Source: Leptolyngbya sp. PCC 7375 (GTDB taxonomy: Bacteria; Cyanobacteriota; Cyanobacteriia; Phormidesmidales; Phormidesmidaceae). From it: 64,000 nucleotides of DNA. The stretch spans positions 6,669,961 to 6,733,960 of the forward strand of contig NZ_JH993797.1 in the NCBI RefSeq assembly GCF_000316115.1, read 5' to 3'. This document shows, one piece after another, positions 9,055 through 17,255 of this stretch. Every line of letters starts with the position of its first letter. The stretch's first letter is position 1. Below the pieces are notes generated by a model. The model was not told where the DNA came from. It saw only the letters and a program-made list of their open reading frames with translations, and searched no databases. The position numbers were made by a program, and so were the translations under genes.

Positions 9055-9308
9055 GGCTATTCTCAGGGCTTGAAGGTTTGTTAGTTATCTTATCAGCACC
9101 ATAAAACCCTATCTTCAAGCTTTTCCACCTAACTGACTGAGCGTAGTCGAAGTCAGCTATAGCACCTGCGCGTCTGAGAAGCAACCAATGAGTTTTCAAT
9201 TCTTTTCCAAATAAAAAATAAATGTTACATCCATCGTATCCGTAACCACCTAGACAGACGATAGAAACCTTAGGCACTTCACTGGAAATAGCTACGCACT
9301 TAACCGCT

Positions 9309-10691
9309 ATGTCTAATCAATCGGGCAATATTCAACAATCGTCTGGCCTGACAAGGGCCATCGCTAACTTTTTTAACTTCGATGCCCTGGGCACCGATCT
9401 ACCTACGGAAATTTTGGCTGGGGCAACGACATTTGTCACCATGGCCTACATTCTCATCGTCAACCCGGCAATTTTGTCGGAGGCTGTTTTTCTCAATGGG
9501 TCAGGAGACTTATTTGGGGAGCTGGTAATGGCAACGGGGATATCAGCTGCGATCGCAACCCTGATCATGGGTCTTTACGCCAAACTTCCCTTTGCTCTGG
9601 CTCCTGGCATGGGCATCAATGCTTTCTTTGCCTTCAGTGTTGTGCTAGGCATGGGTGTGGACTGGCGTGTGGCCCTGGCTGCTGTCTTTATTGAGGGGAT
9701 TATCTTTATTATTCTCACCCTCACCAATGTGCGTAACAAGATTGTTGCTGCTATTCCCGATGCGGTTAAGCATGCAACAACAGCCGGTATTGGTTTGTTT
9801 ATTGCCTACATTGCCCTTAAGGGAGCAGGCATTATTGCACCCTCTGACGCCACGTTGACCACCCTTGGAAACCTCAGATCACCCCAGGCAGCCATGACAC
9901 TGCTGGGATTAGGTATCACCGCATTTCTGTTCTCTCGTCGAGTGACGGGTGCCCTGTTATGGGGAATCATTGGCACCGCTTTATTGGCCTGGTTGTTTGG
10001 CGTTGCCCCTTGGCCCGAAGGCGTGGTTGCCATTCCTGCTGCCCCCACCCATCTCTTTGGTCAAGCCTTTGTGGGTATCGGTGAGCTGTTTAAGCTCAAC
10101 TTTTTAGACATGGTCAGCATTATCTTTGTCTTTTTGTTTGTTGACCTATTTGACACCATTGGGACGCTGACCGGCTTGGGCTCAAAAGCAGGCTATATCA
10201 ACAATGAGGGTGCATTTCCCGGCGTTGAAAAAGCCTTTATGGCTGATGCTGTGGGCACCACCGCTGGTTCTATTTTGGGTACCTCGACTGTGACTACCTA
10301 CATTGAGTCTGCATCAGGCATTTCTGAAGGGGGACGCAGTGGCTTTACTGCTGTTGTTGTGGCAGCTTTCTTCTTAGTGGCCCTATTGTTTATCCCTCTC
10401 TTCTCCGGCATCCCCGCCTTTGCCACAGCGCCTGCATTGATTATGGTGGGTGTGATGATGATGTCTGGGGCAAGGGCAATTGATTGGGAGGATCCAGCGG
10501 CTGCGATCGCGGCATTCCTAACCATCATTATGATGCCCCTGGCTTACTCCATCGCCGAAGGTCTGGCCATGGGCCTAATCGCCTATCCCTTAGTCAAAGC
10601 ATTCCAGGGCAAAGCAAGAGAAACCACCATCGGCATGTGGATCCTAGCCGCAATCTTTATCCTCCGCTACATCTTTGTAGCCGGCGGTTAA
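9309..10691 (+). CDS. NCS2-family adenine/guanine/hypoxanthine permease (AzgA-like)
   Basis: The 460-residue protein is highly hydrophobic, with about twelve to fourteen membrane segments. It carries the AzgA-type start FNFDALGTDLPTEILAGATTF followed by MAYILIVNP. Other family motifs are ALAPGMGINAFFAF, FVDLFDTIGTLTGLGSKAG and GTSTVTTYIESASGI, the last two lying in the substrate-binding core. These proteins import purine bases by proton symport through the plasma membrane. Exact specificity cannot be read off. The gene stands alone, divergent from the DUF3110 gene across a 254-bp gap. Confidence 0.92.
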   Translation: MSNQSGNIQQSSGLTRAIANFFNFDALGTDLPTEILAGATTFVTMAYILIVNPAILSEAVFLNGSGDLFGELVMATGISAAIATLIMGLYAKLPFALAPGMGINAFFAFSVVLGMGVDWRVALAAVFIEGIIFIILTLTNVRNKIVAAIPDAVKHATTAGIGLFIAYIALKGAGIIAPSDATLTTLGNLRSPQAAMTLLGLGITAFLFSRRVTGALLWGIIGTALLAWLFGVAPWPEGVVAIPAAPTHLFGQAFVGIGELFKLNFLDMVSIIFVFLFVDLFDTIGTLTGLGSKAGYINNEGAFPGVEKAFMADAVGTTAGSILGTSTVTTYIESASGISEGGRSGFTAVVVAAFFLVALLFIPLFSGIPAFATAPALIMVGVMMMSGARAIDWEDPAAAIAAFLTIIMMPLAYSIAEGLAMGLIAYPLVKAFQGKARETTIGMWILAAIFILRYIFVAGG

Positions 10692-10735
10692 GGGAAAGAT
10701 CCATTTAAGGTCAGTCCCCCCTTCTCCCCCCAGGG

Positions 10736-11003
10736 CTACGGTGTACACATATCTCGGCAGAGAGTTCAGACTCCTGCATTACCCCCCGTAATCCCTCCTT
10801 GGTCAGGGGCTACGGTGTATACGCATCTAGAAGATAATGTCCCAAAAAGTAGGCCTGACCTTGAATTGGCCCTCATCCTAAATCCTTCTCCCTGGGGGCG
10901 AAGGACTTTGAGGCCAGGCCCCCCTTCTCCCTTAGGGAGTAAGGGGTTGGGGGATGAGGGCTCGAGATTTGGAGCAACTCTCCGACTTGTGTATACACGG
11001 TAG
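10736..11003. mobile_element. MITE-like element, family A copy 2 (nested or composite, 268 bp)
   Basis: The outer ends are CTACGGTGTACACA (10736-10749) and TGTATACACGGTAG (10990-11003), flanked by a perfect 10-bp direct repeat CCCCCCAGGG (10726-10735 and 11004-11013), the same duplication length as copy 1. A second left end CTACGGTGTATACG occurs inside at 10810, and from there to 11003 the sequence closely follows copy 1. The extra 74 bp at the left are unlike copy 1, so this copy looks composite: an insertion into, or a rearrangement with, an older copy. It sits in an intergenic palindromic sequence similar to one carried inside the element. Confidence 0.75.
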
Positions 11004-11141
11004 CCCCCCAGGGAGTAAGGGGTTGGGGGATGAGGGCTAATCTTACGGTCAGATAGCCTTATCGTTGCTGATCCCCGACAGGGCCGATACGGTCAATAAA
11101 TCCCACAAATCAGCAACGACAAACCTAAAGGACTTCCCCTT

Positions 11142-12182
11142 ATGCGCGGTTGGCAGATGGTCATCTCCGGAATACTTGCCCTTACCTGTGGCTTCAGCAC
11201 CGTCAGCTGCACCACCACGGCCATTGAAGCAACCGCCCAGTCCCGCATTACCTTCGAAGGCGACACACCAGCCTGGGCCGATTCCGCCAGCTCTGTGATG
11301 ACAGAATTAGAACAGTGGCGTGGCCTAAGCTTTAAGGAAAATTTAGCAGTTACCTTTCAGCCCCAGGACGATCCGGGTCTCAATGGCTGGTATAACTCCG
11401 AAACCAAACAGCTGGTTGTCACCACATCAGGCTCTGAGGCGCTAGGGCGTGGCATCATGCTCCACGAGATGTTTCATGCCCTGCAGGATCAGCACTTTGA
11501 CCTCTACAACTTACACCTGCAAAGCCAGGACAACTCTGACTACGATCAGGCTGTAACCGCTGTCATTGAAGGCGAAGCGATGCTGGCCGTCAGCGAGCTG
11601 CTGAACTACGATTTTCTCGCCCACGCCAAGCTACCTGCTGAAGGTCCCATTAACGACCAACTATTTGAGAACATTTTTCTCTATGGTGCTGGCCTCAAGT
11701 TTGTTAAAGCTGTACGCGATCAAGGGGGCTGGGAAGCAGTAGATGCAGTCTTTGCTGATCCACCCCAGGCAACTACACTAATTTTGAATCCAGAACGCTA
11801 TTTGGCCGGAGAGCGAACGGTTGAACCAACGGAAGTTCCTCTAGAAGCAGGTGAAACTCTGGATAGCAAGACTATCCGTGGTGAATATGCCATACGCCTC
11901 ATGTTGGCCCGACTGCCTGAAACACGTCCTCTGGTGGACAGTATGAACAACAGCTATGTGACAGATACTCTGGGAGTACTTACGAATAGCGATGGTGATA
12001 GGGTCCATCGCTGGGTGATTGAACTCAATGATCAGGAGACTTCTGAGGCATTAGCCCAAGGTATTAAGACTGCCTTAGCCGGAGACCTAGGAGAAGAGCC
12101 TTTGCTGGAGTTATTGCCGAATGGTAATCTGAGGTATCTCTTCGAGATGAAGATTTCACAAGCCCTGTCATTTACTCGGTAG
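11142..12182 (+). CDS. Putative lipoprotein with HExxH metallopeptidase-like domain
   Basis: The 346-residue protein has a lipoprotein signal: hydrophobic stretch, then lipobox STVSC with Cys near residue 23. In the middle lies GIMLHEMFHALQDQHF, an HExxH zinc motif, and downstream AVIEGEAMLAVSELL supplies a Glu that could be the third ligand, as in gluzincin peptidases. I infer an envelope-anchored zinc protease or a relative. The substrate is unknown and the family name is not recognised with certainty. A hairpin follows the stop codon. Start choice: this ATG gives the intact signal peptide. Confidence 0.7.
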   Translation: MRGWQMVISGILALTCGFSTVSCTTTAIEATAQSRITFEGDTPAWADSASSVMTELEQWRGLSFKENLAVTFQPQDDPGLNGWYNSETKQLVVTTSGSEALGRGIMLHEMFHALQDQHFDLYNLHLQSQDNSDYDQAVTAVIEGEAMLAVSELLNYDFLAHAKLPAEGPINDQLFENIFLYGAGLKFVKAVRDQGGWEAVDAVFADPPQATTLILNPERYLAGERTVEPTEVPLEAGETLDSKTIRGEYAIRLMLARLPETRPLVDSMNNSYVTDTLGVLTNSDGDRVHRWVIELNDQETSEALAQGIKTALAGDLGEEPLLELLPNGNLRYLFEMKISQALSFTR

Positions 12183-12202
12183 GGGCGCATATCGATGCGC
12201 CC
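12183..12202 (+). terminator. Hairpin after the metallopeptidase-like gene
   Basis: GGGCGCAT, loop ATCG and ATGCGCCC form an 8-bp stem starting directly after the stop codon. The following sequence is only moderately T-rich, so this is a probable but not strong intrinsic terminator. Confidence 0.5.
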
Positions 12203-12399
12203 TCTAATCTCTAATATGATGTGCTCTTCAAAATATTGGCAAATTATCAGTGCCTTGCCTTGGATACACAGCAGTGCATCCCTACAGGGTCATGTCTAAT
12301 ACGGTCCAAACATAAAATTAGCGGGGTCTGCCGGATCTTCGCTGTAGTAAAAGTCTTTTAAGGCCAAGATTTAGTACTGGTAAAGCACCAGGGCGAGAT

Positions 12400-13353
12400 T
12401 TATAACACCCGATACGCTCCAGTCCCCGCATCAAACGTCAAGCCACGTTCTGCCTTCTGACCCGTAAATGCCCGTGCAAAAATCTCTTTAATTCTCTCAT
12501 TCTGTAGCGCGCTATCATCCGTAAAATAATTATGATGCGCAACAACATCCGCTGCATCGGTAAAATCTAAATACGTTGCATTGCGTGCTGTCAAATTTCG
12601 GGGCCAATGACCCAAACGCGCTTTTTGTTCATCCCCAGCCAACGCCTTAGACGCCAACAGAGCCGCATCATCTTCATTGATGGTGATAAACAATCTATTG
12701 CGAAAACGCACCCGATCAACCCAGTCGGCATGGCCTTCATTGTTCACATCAGCAGCCAGCATCACAATGTTGTCAAACAACAGAGTCTCTCCCTGATAAA
12801 TCGATGATGACAACAACCGCTTAAACAGGTAATTACCCATGCTGTGCAGCGCCAGGCTAAACTTGCGTTTACAAGCCTGCTCTGCATATTTCTTGAAGTA
12901 ATCTGCCAGCTTCTCAAAGCATCGGTCCAATGCCCCAATGGACAAGGCCGCATCGCGCTTATCATCCTGATAGCTAGATAGCCCCTCAATGGTGCCGCCA
13001 CCGTTAGACGGCCAGGTAAACATGATGACCTCAAGGTTATACCGTTGCTCAATGGCATAGGCACTCTCTAATGCATCACCAAAGTCTGTATTGAATCCAT
13101 GGATAAAAAAGAGCGCACTGGTATGATTTTGGCGCATTCGCTGCTGTGCCTGTAAAAAGGCAGCTTCGCTAGCCCACATGTCTTCACCGTTATACGTAGT
13201 ACGGTCATTCAAAATATTGACCTGCCAACTACCACCAACCTTTTGCGCCTCCGCCAGCCGTAGTTCATTAGGCCCCTTCTGGTTAAATCTAGGCCCAAAT
13301 CGTTCTTCTGGGTTGGCATCTGGCTGTAGATTTCGATTGGTCACTACATACAT
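12400..13353 (-). CDS. Alpha/beta hydrolase, DUF900 family
   Basis: The 317-residue protein has the DUF900-type hydrolase core: oxyanion region ALFFIHGFNTDFGDALE, EVIMFTWPSNGG, and nucleophile elbow SLALHSMGNYLFKRLL with Ser in H-S-M-G-N (a variant of G-x-S-x-G). A conserved late His is plausible in DVVAHHNYF. No signal peptide is seen, so it is probably cytoplasmic. The substrate is unknown; related proteins are annotated as esterase/lipase-like. It stands alone between the metallopeptidase-like gene and a small unknown gene. Confidence 0.8.
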   Translation of the reverse strand: MYVVTNRNLQPDANPEERFGPRFNQKGPNELRLAEAQKVGGSWQVNILNDRTTYNGEDMWASEAAFLQAQQRMRQNHTSALFFIHGFNTDFGDALESAYAIEQRYNLEVIMFTWPSNGGGTIEGLSSYQDDKRDAALSIGALDRCFEKLADYFKKYAEQACKRKFSLALHSMGNYLFKRLLSSSIYQGETLLFDNIVMLAADVNNEGHADWVDRVRFRNRLFITINEDDAALLASKALAGDEQKARLGHWPRNLTARNATYLDFTDAADVVAHHNYFTDDSALQNERIKEIFARAFTGQKAERGLTFDAGTGAYRVL

Positions 13354-13601
13354 TAGGCAATCTCCTGAATGCTCACGCTGATTCTACGCGGATCTCCACA
13401 GGCATCACCCCATTCTCCGGATGAAGCATCAGAGCGTAATGATCTGTATAGGATGGAAAGTCGGGATAATTGAGATCGCAGTTGCCGACACGCTATAGCC
13501 AGAGTACTCGTAATACTCCATTGTCAGCATTCATTTCGCCTTATGGGCAGATCTGCTTGACCCACCTATGATTCCTGCCGCGCTATAGTCAAGCTGATCG
13601 C

Positions 13602-13958
13602 TTAAACTCGCTGCAAATATTGATAATCTTCATTTTTTAAGCAGTCTAATAGCTCAATCAGCTTCTTCAGGCGATAAACCAACTCTGATTGCAAACTTCC
13701 TTGCTCTAACTGCAGCAGAACCTGCTTACTATGAAGGACAACAGACTCTGTGAAAAACTCTACAAAGGTTTTTCGTGTCGATGGAGCTAACTGCACAAGT
13801 GGCAACGTAAATTGTTCACCGTTGATAGATAGATCAGTAGCAGTTTCCTCACCAATACGAGCAAAATCAGTGCGCGCAAGCCATAGTAAAAACGTATCGG
13901 CCACCTCTACCCGACACATCGGCTGCTTATCGTCACTAAAAAATTCGATATCTAACAT
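13602..13958 (-). CDS. Unknown small protein (118 aa)
   Basis: I do not recognise this protein. It starts MLDIEFFSDDKQPMCRVEV and is predicted soluble, with a beta-rich first half (residues 1-60) and a helical, Leu-rich second half ending KKLIELLDCLKNEDYQYL. Codon use looks like real coding sequence, and no overlapping frame is better. It is on the same strand as the downstream DUF900 gene, 248 bp away. Confidence 0.55.
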   Translation of the reverse strand: MLDIEFFSDDKQPMCRVEVADTFLLWLARTDFARIGEETATDLSINGEQFTLPLVQLAPSTRKTFVEFFTESVVLHSKQVLLQLEQGSLQSELVYRLKKLIELLDCLKNEDYQYLQRV

Positions 13959-14315
13959 GGCCTATAACGCTATCTGCCTTGAGTATGCCGCAACTAGACA
14001 AGCAACGTATGATGGCAAGAAAACACTTTTTACAGTGAACGTTCTATTATTAGAGCATTCTTATCATTGCTGCCGCTACTTCTTACTAAAGTTAGAACGC
14101 TCCTCAGGACTCACCATGGGACTTTATTCTGGTTGAGACGTTATCCAGGTATTAGACACCACCAATATTAAAAATTAAGAGCGATCGCAACCTGAAAATA
14201 CCGGGTCGATAGACAGCAGGATAATCTTTCGACAAGTATGCCTTGTGCTACTCCTAATATAGCGAGGACCATCAGACAGGGGAGAGCTATAGTTTTGAAA
14301 TTCCCTTTAAAAGCA
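13959..14315. other. Intergenic region between the unknown gene and psbA
   Basis: I see no convincing coding frame here. It contains a HIP1 octamer near 14182. The psbA terminator lies just beyond its right edge. The promoter of the leftward unknown gene should be in the left part but is not clear. Confidence 0.3.
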
Positions 14316-14345
14316 TAAAGCGCTCCTCAATTGAGGAGCGCTTTA
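14316..14345 (-). terminator. psbA transcription terminator (30-bp perfect palindrome)
   Basis: TAAAGCGCTCCTCAA at 14316-14330 is followed by its exact reverse complement at 14331-14345. It lies 43 bp downstream of the psbA stop on the minus strand and is followed in that direction by the U-rich stretch UGCUUUU. This fits an intrinsic terminator or an mRNA-stabilising hairpin for a highly expressed gene. Confidence 0.8.
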
Positions 14346-14387
14346 CAGGCTAAATCAAATTAGCAAGTTGCAACTAGAGCACGACGA

Positions 14388-15470
14388 CTACGCGTTGATG
14401 GAAGGAGCAACCATTGCAACAGGAGCAGCTTCACCAGCGGCCAAGTCTAGGGGGAAGTTGTGAGCGTTACGCTCGTGCATTACTTCCATACCTAGGTTGG
14501 CACGGTTGATCACGTCAGCCCAAGTGCTGACGACACGACCCTGAGAGTCGATGATCGACTGGTTGAAGTTGAAACCGTTCAGGTTGAACGCCATCGTAGA
14601 GATACCGAGGGCAGTAAACCAGATACCGATGACAGGCCATGCACCCAAGAAGAAGTGCAAGGAACGGCTGTTGTTGAAGGATGCATACTGGAAGATCAAA
14701 CGACCGAAGTAGCCGTGAGCTGCAACGATGTTGTACGTCTCTTCTTCCTGACCAAACTTGTATCCATAGTTCTGGGACTCAGTCTCAGTGGTCTCACGAA
14801 CCAAGGAGGACGTTACCAGAGAACCATGCATTGCGGAGAACAAAGACCCCCCGAAGACACCTGCCACACCAAGCATGTGGAAGGGGTGCATCAGGATGTT
14901 GTGCTCAGCTTGGAAAACAAGCATGAAGTTGAAGGTACCGGAAATACCCAGAGGCATACCATCCGAGAAAGAACCCTGACCGATGGGGTAGATCAAGAAT
15001 ACTGCAGAGGCCGCTGCTACAGGAGCAGAGTAAGCAACACAGATCCAAGGACGCATTCCCAAGCGGTAGGACAGTTCCCACTCACGACCCATGTAGCAGA
15101 AAACGCCAATGAGGAAGTGGAAAATGACTAGCTGGTAAGGACCACCGTTGTACAACCACTCATCTAAGGAAGCCGCTTCCCAGATGGGGTAGAAGTGAAG
15201 ACCGATAGCGTTGGAAGAAGGAATTACAGCACCAGAAATGATGTTGTTTCCGAGAATCAAAGACCCGGCAACGGGCTCACGGATACCGTCGATGTCAACG
15301 GGAGGAGCCGCGATGAAGGCGATGACGAAACAAGTCGTGGCAGCGAGTAGTGTGGGGATCATCAACACGCCGAACCAACCTACATAGAGGCGGTTCTCAG
15401 TGCTAGTAACCCACTCACAAAACTGATCCCACAGATTAGCGCTAGAGCGCTGCTGTAGAGTAGTTGTCAT
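14388..15470 (-). CDS. psbA: Photosystem II reaction-centre protein D1
   Basis: The 360-residue D1 protein has five membrane helices in the thylakoid and carries the redox Tyr161, His190, Mn-cluster ligands Asp170, Glu189, His332, Glu333 and Asp342, and Ser264 of the QB site. It ends with a 16-residue C-terminal extension after Ala344 that CtpA removes. Residue 130 is Glu (codon GAG at 15081-15083), the form typical of high-light D1:2 copies, rather than the Gln of low-light D1:1. Cyanobacteria usually have several psbA copies, so this is probably one of a small family. The promoter lies upstream at about 15550-15578 and a perfect palindrome follows the gene. Confidence 0.98.
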   Translation of the reverse strand: MTTTLQQRSSANLWDQFCEWVTSTENRLYVGWFGVLMIPTLLAATTCFVIAFIAAPPVDIDGIREPVAGSLILGNNIISGAVIPSSNAIGLHFYPIWEAASLDEWLYNGGPYQLVIFHFLIGVFCYMGREWELSYRLGMRPWICVAYSAPVAAASAVFLIYPIGQGSFSDGMPLGISGTFNFMLVFQAEHNILMHPFHMLGVAGVFGGSLFSAMHGSLVTSSLVRETTETESQNYGYKFGQEEETYNIVAAHGYFGRLIFQYASFNNSRSLHFFLGAWPVIGIWFTALGISTMAFNLNGFNFNQSIIDSQGRVVSTWADVINRANLGMEVMHERNAHNFPLDLAAGEAAPVAMVAPSINA

Positions 15471-15549
15471 GATAAATTATTGCGTTTTGAAGGTACGGAT
15501 ATGTATGGCTCACAAGGGATAAATAAGATTCCTTGCTTGCTTGTATACA

Positions 15550-15578
15550 AATGTAACGCATGTTTTTAATTTTCGCAA
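15550..15578 (-). promoter_or_regulatory. Candidate psbA promoter
   Basis: On the minus strand TTGCGA (15578-15573) and TACATT (15555-15550) are spaced by 17 bp. Each matches four of six bases of the -35 and -10 consensus. This would leave a 5' leader of about 70 nt before the psbA ATG. It is one of several possible placements. Confidence 0.3.
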
Positions 15579-15694
15579 TACACTTTAACAGTGCTTTCGT
15601 TTTCACGTTGCCCTTGCATGGGGGCACGAATATCAGGCAGGGCTAGAGGTGTTACCGAAGGCCAATGCTGGCTATCCAGACAGTCAAACACTGC

Positions 15695-15728
15695 AATCAT
15701 GAGAAGGGTTACAGAGGCTCTCATGATT
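15695..15728 (-). terminator. Hairpin downstream of the MBOAT gene
   Basis: AATCATGAGA (15695-15704) pairs with TCTCATGATT (15719-15728) across a 14-nt loop, 43 bp beyond the MBOAT stop. There is no long T-run, so its role as a terminator is tentative. Confidence 0.35.
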
Positions 15729-15770
15729 ACGGCTCAGCCATGTGCCGTTCCAAAGCTAGAACTTCAAAGC

Positions 15771-17225
15771 CTAGAACTCAAAATAGATGTAAGGAACGAC
15801 CTGATCAGGGGCTAGCAGCCAGGCCAAGTAAAACCCTGCTGGAATTAACATGAGTTTAAGGGGCCAGCTAATCTGTAGTTTGAGCTGATGTTTAAAGCCG
15901 TGAAGCAAGGCCATGATACCGGCCACACCAAGCAGAATTAGAATCACCCCACCCCGGCTGAAACCTAAGGATTCTAAGTAGACTTTTTGGGCAAACTGGA
16001 CATCGCCTGCTTGACTCAGAAAGTGATTGGCCACCAGTCCGACGTCCGCCAGATTTGGCAGACGGAAGGGTACCCAGCTCAAAAATACGAACAATTGAGT
16101 CATGGCCCAAGCTGCCATCACACCCAGCCAGCTACTCCAAAATGCCTTCAGCCTCGGACGCGTATCCGCCAGGGTCTGATTCAATCGATGAATCACCAGG
16201 GCCACGCCGTGAAGCCCCCCCCAAACCAAAAAGCCCCACTGATCACCGTGCCAAATACCAGCCACCAGCATCACAAACAACAGATTCAGGCAGGTTCTCA
16301 TTAACCCTTTCCGGGAGCCCCCCAGGGGGAAGTAAAGATAGTTACGTAGCCAGTCGCCCAGGGTAATATGCCAACGTCGCCAAAATTCAGCAATGCTGGT
16401 GGTGAAGTAAGGGAAGTCAAAGTTTTGCGGTAGCTGAATGCCGAATAACAGCGCGCTGCCTCGGGCAATATCAACATAACCACTAAAGTCGAGATAAAGC
16501 TGTAGACCATAGGCAAAAATCGCCAGCCAGATATCTCCACTACCGGCTCGTTCTAGATTGTCAAAGCTCAGGTTGACTAAAAGACCAATGCGGTCAGCCA
16601 GCAGCATTTTTTTTGCCGCACCTGACGCAATCAGCCAGCCTGCTTCTACCCCTTGCTCCAGGTTGGGTAAACGGGGATGTTTTAGTTGGCTAATGTAGCC
16701 CTGAAATCGAGTAATTGGGCCAGCAATCAGCTTGGGAAAAAACAGTTTGTAGGAAGCAAACTCAATGAAGTTATTGGCTGCAGGAGCACCACGGTAGATA
16801 TCTACCAGATAAGCGATGGACTCAAAACAAAAGAAACTTAAACCCAGGGGCATCAACAGCTGCAAACTTGGGTTGCTGGTTGCCACCATCGGGAAAAAAT
16901 ATTTAAACCCCAGCAAAAGCAATACATTCAGACTAATGCCAACCCATAGCAATATCAACCGTTTGCGGCCCCAGTCCTGCTGAGCAAAGTGCCACTCTTC
17001 ATTGGGAATGCGCCAATCGAGGGGGGCACTGAGACGCCGACCAATCAGATAGTTGGTCAATACCAGCCCTAGCAGCAGCGGCACATACTGGATTTGCAGT
17101 GAGGAATAAAATATCAAGCTAGCCAGCAGCAGCAGCCATAGCTTGAGGCCACGCCCAGGCAACAACCAGTAAATCAAACTAGTGCCAAGGATCAGTAAAC
17201 CGTAGGTAATAGAGGGCAGGGTCAT
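15771..17225 (-). CDS. MBOAT-family membrane O-acyltransferase (AlgI-like)
   Basis: The 484-residue polytopic membrane protein has the MBOAT signature: FFCFESIAYLVDIYRG, the DFSGYVDIARGSALLFG core, FWRRWHITLGDWLRNYLYFPLGG, and GIWHGDQWGFLVWGGLHG containing the conserved catalytic His. AlgI/DltB-type members move acetyl groups across the membrane onto extracellular polysaccharide. The gene lies 30 bp downstream of the large DUF1574 gene on the same strand. That gene ends in an SGNH/DltD-like domain, so the pair resembles AlgI plus AlgX/AlgJ, or DltB plus DltD. The likely role is acetylation of an envelope or released polysaccharide (inference). Confidence 0.9.
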   Translation of the reverse strand: MTLPSITYGLLILGTSLIYWLLPGRGLKLWLLLLASLIFYSSLQIQYVPLLLGLVLTNYLIGRRLSAPLDWRIPNEEWHFAQQDWGRKRLILLWVGISLNVLLLLGFKYFFPMVATSNPSLQLLMPLGLSFFCFESIAYLVDIYRGAPAANNFIEFASYKLFFPKLIAGPITRFQGYISQLKHPRLPNLEQGVEAGWLIASGAAKKMLLADRIGLLVNLSFDNLERAGSGDIWLAIFAYGLQLYLDFSGYVDIARGSALLFGIQLPQNFDFPYFTTSIAEFWRRWHITLGDWLRNYLYFPLGGSRKGLMRTCLNLLFVMLVAGIWHGDQWGFLVWGGLHGVALVIHRLNQTLADTRPRLKAFWSSWLGVMAAWAMTQLFVFLSWVPFRLPNLADVGLVANHFLSQAGDVQFAQKVYLESLGFSRGGVILILLGVAGIMALLHGFKHQLKLQISWPLKLMLIPAGFYLAWLLAPDQVVPYIYFEF

Positions 17226-17255
17226 CGTGGCAAGGAGGGATTGATTAGTAGATCG

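Larger units (their letters stand above)
15471..15770. other. Intergenic region: psbA 5' region and end of the MBOAT operon
   Basis: This 300-bp gap holds the psbA upstream region on its left and the 3' region of the MBOAT gene on its right. No reliable coding frame is seen. The direct repeat GCTTGCTTG lies near 15533. Confidence 0.4.

Noticed and set aside
9029..9277. 82-codon minus-strand frame in the gap before the permease
   Set aside because: It overlaps the start of the DUF3110 gene and runs through probable promoter DNA; no recognisable features.
14655..15131. Antisense frame of 158 codons across psbA
   Set aside because: It is complementary to strongly conserved D1 codons and shows no family features or ribosome site.
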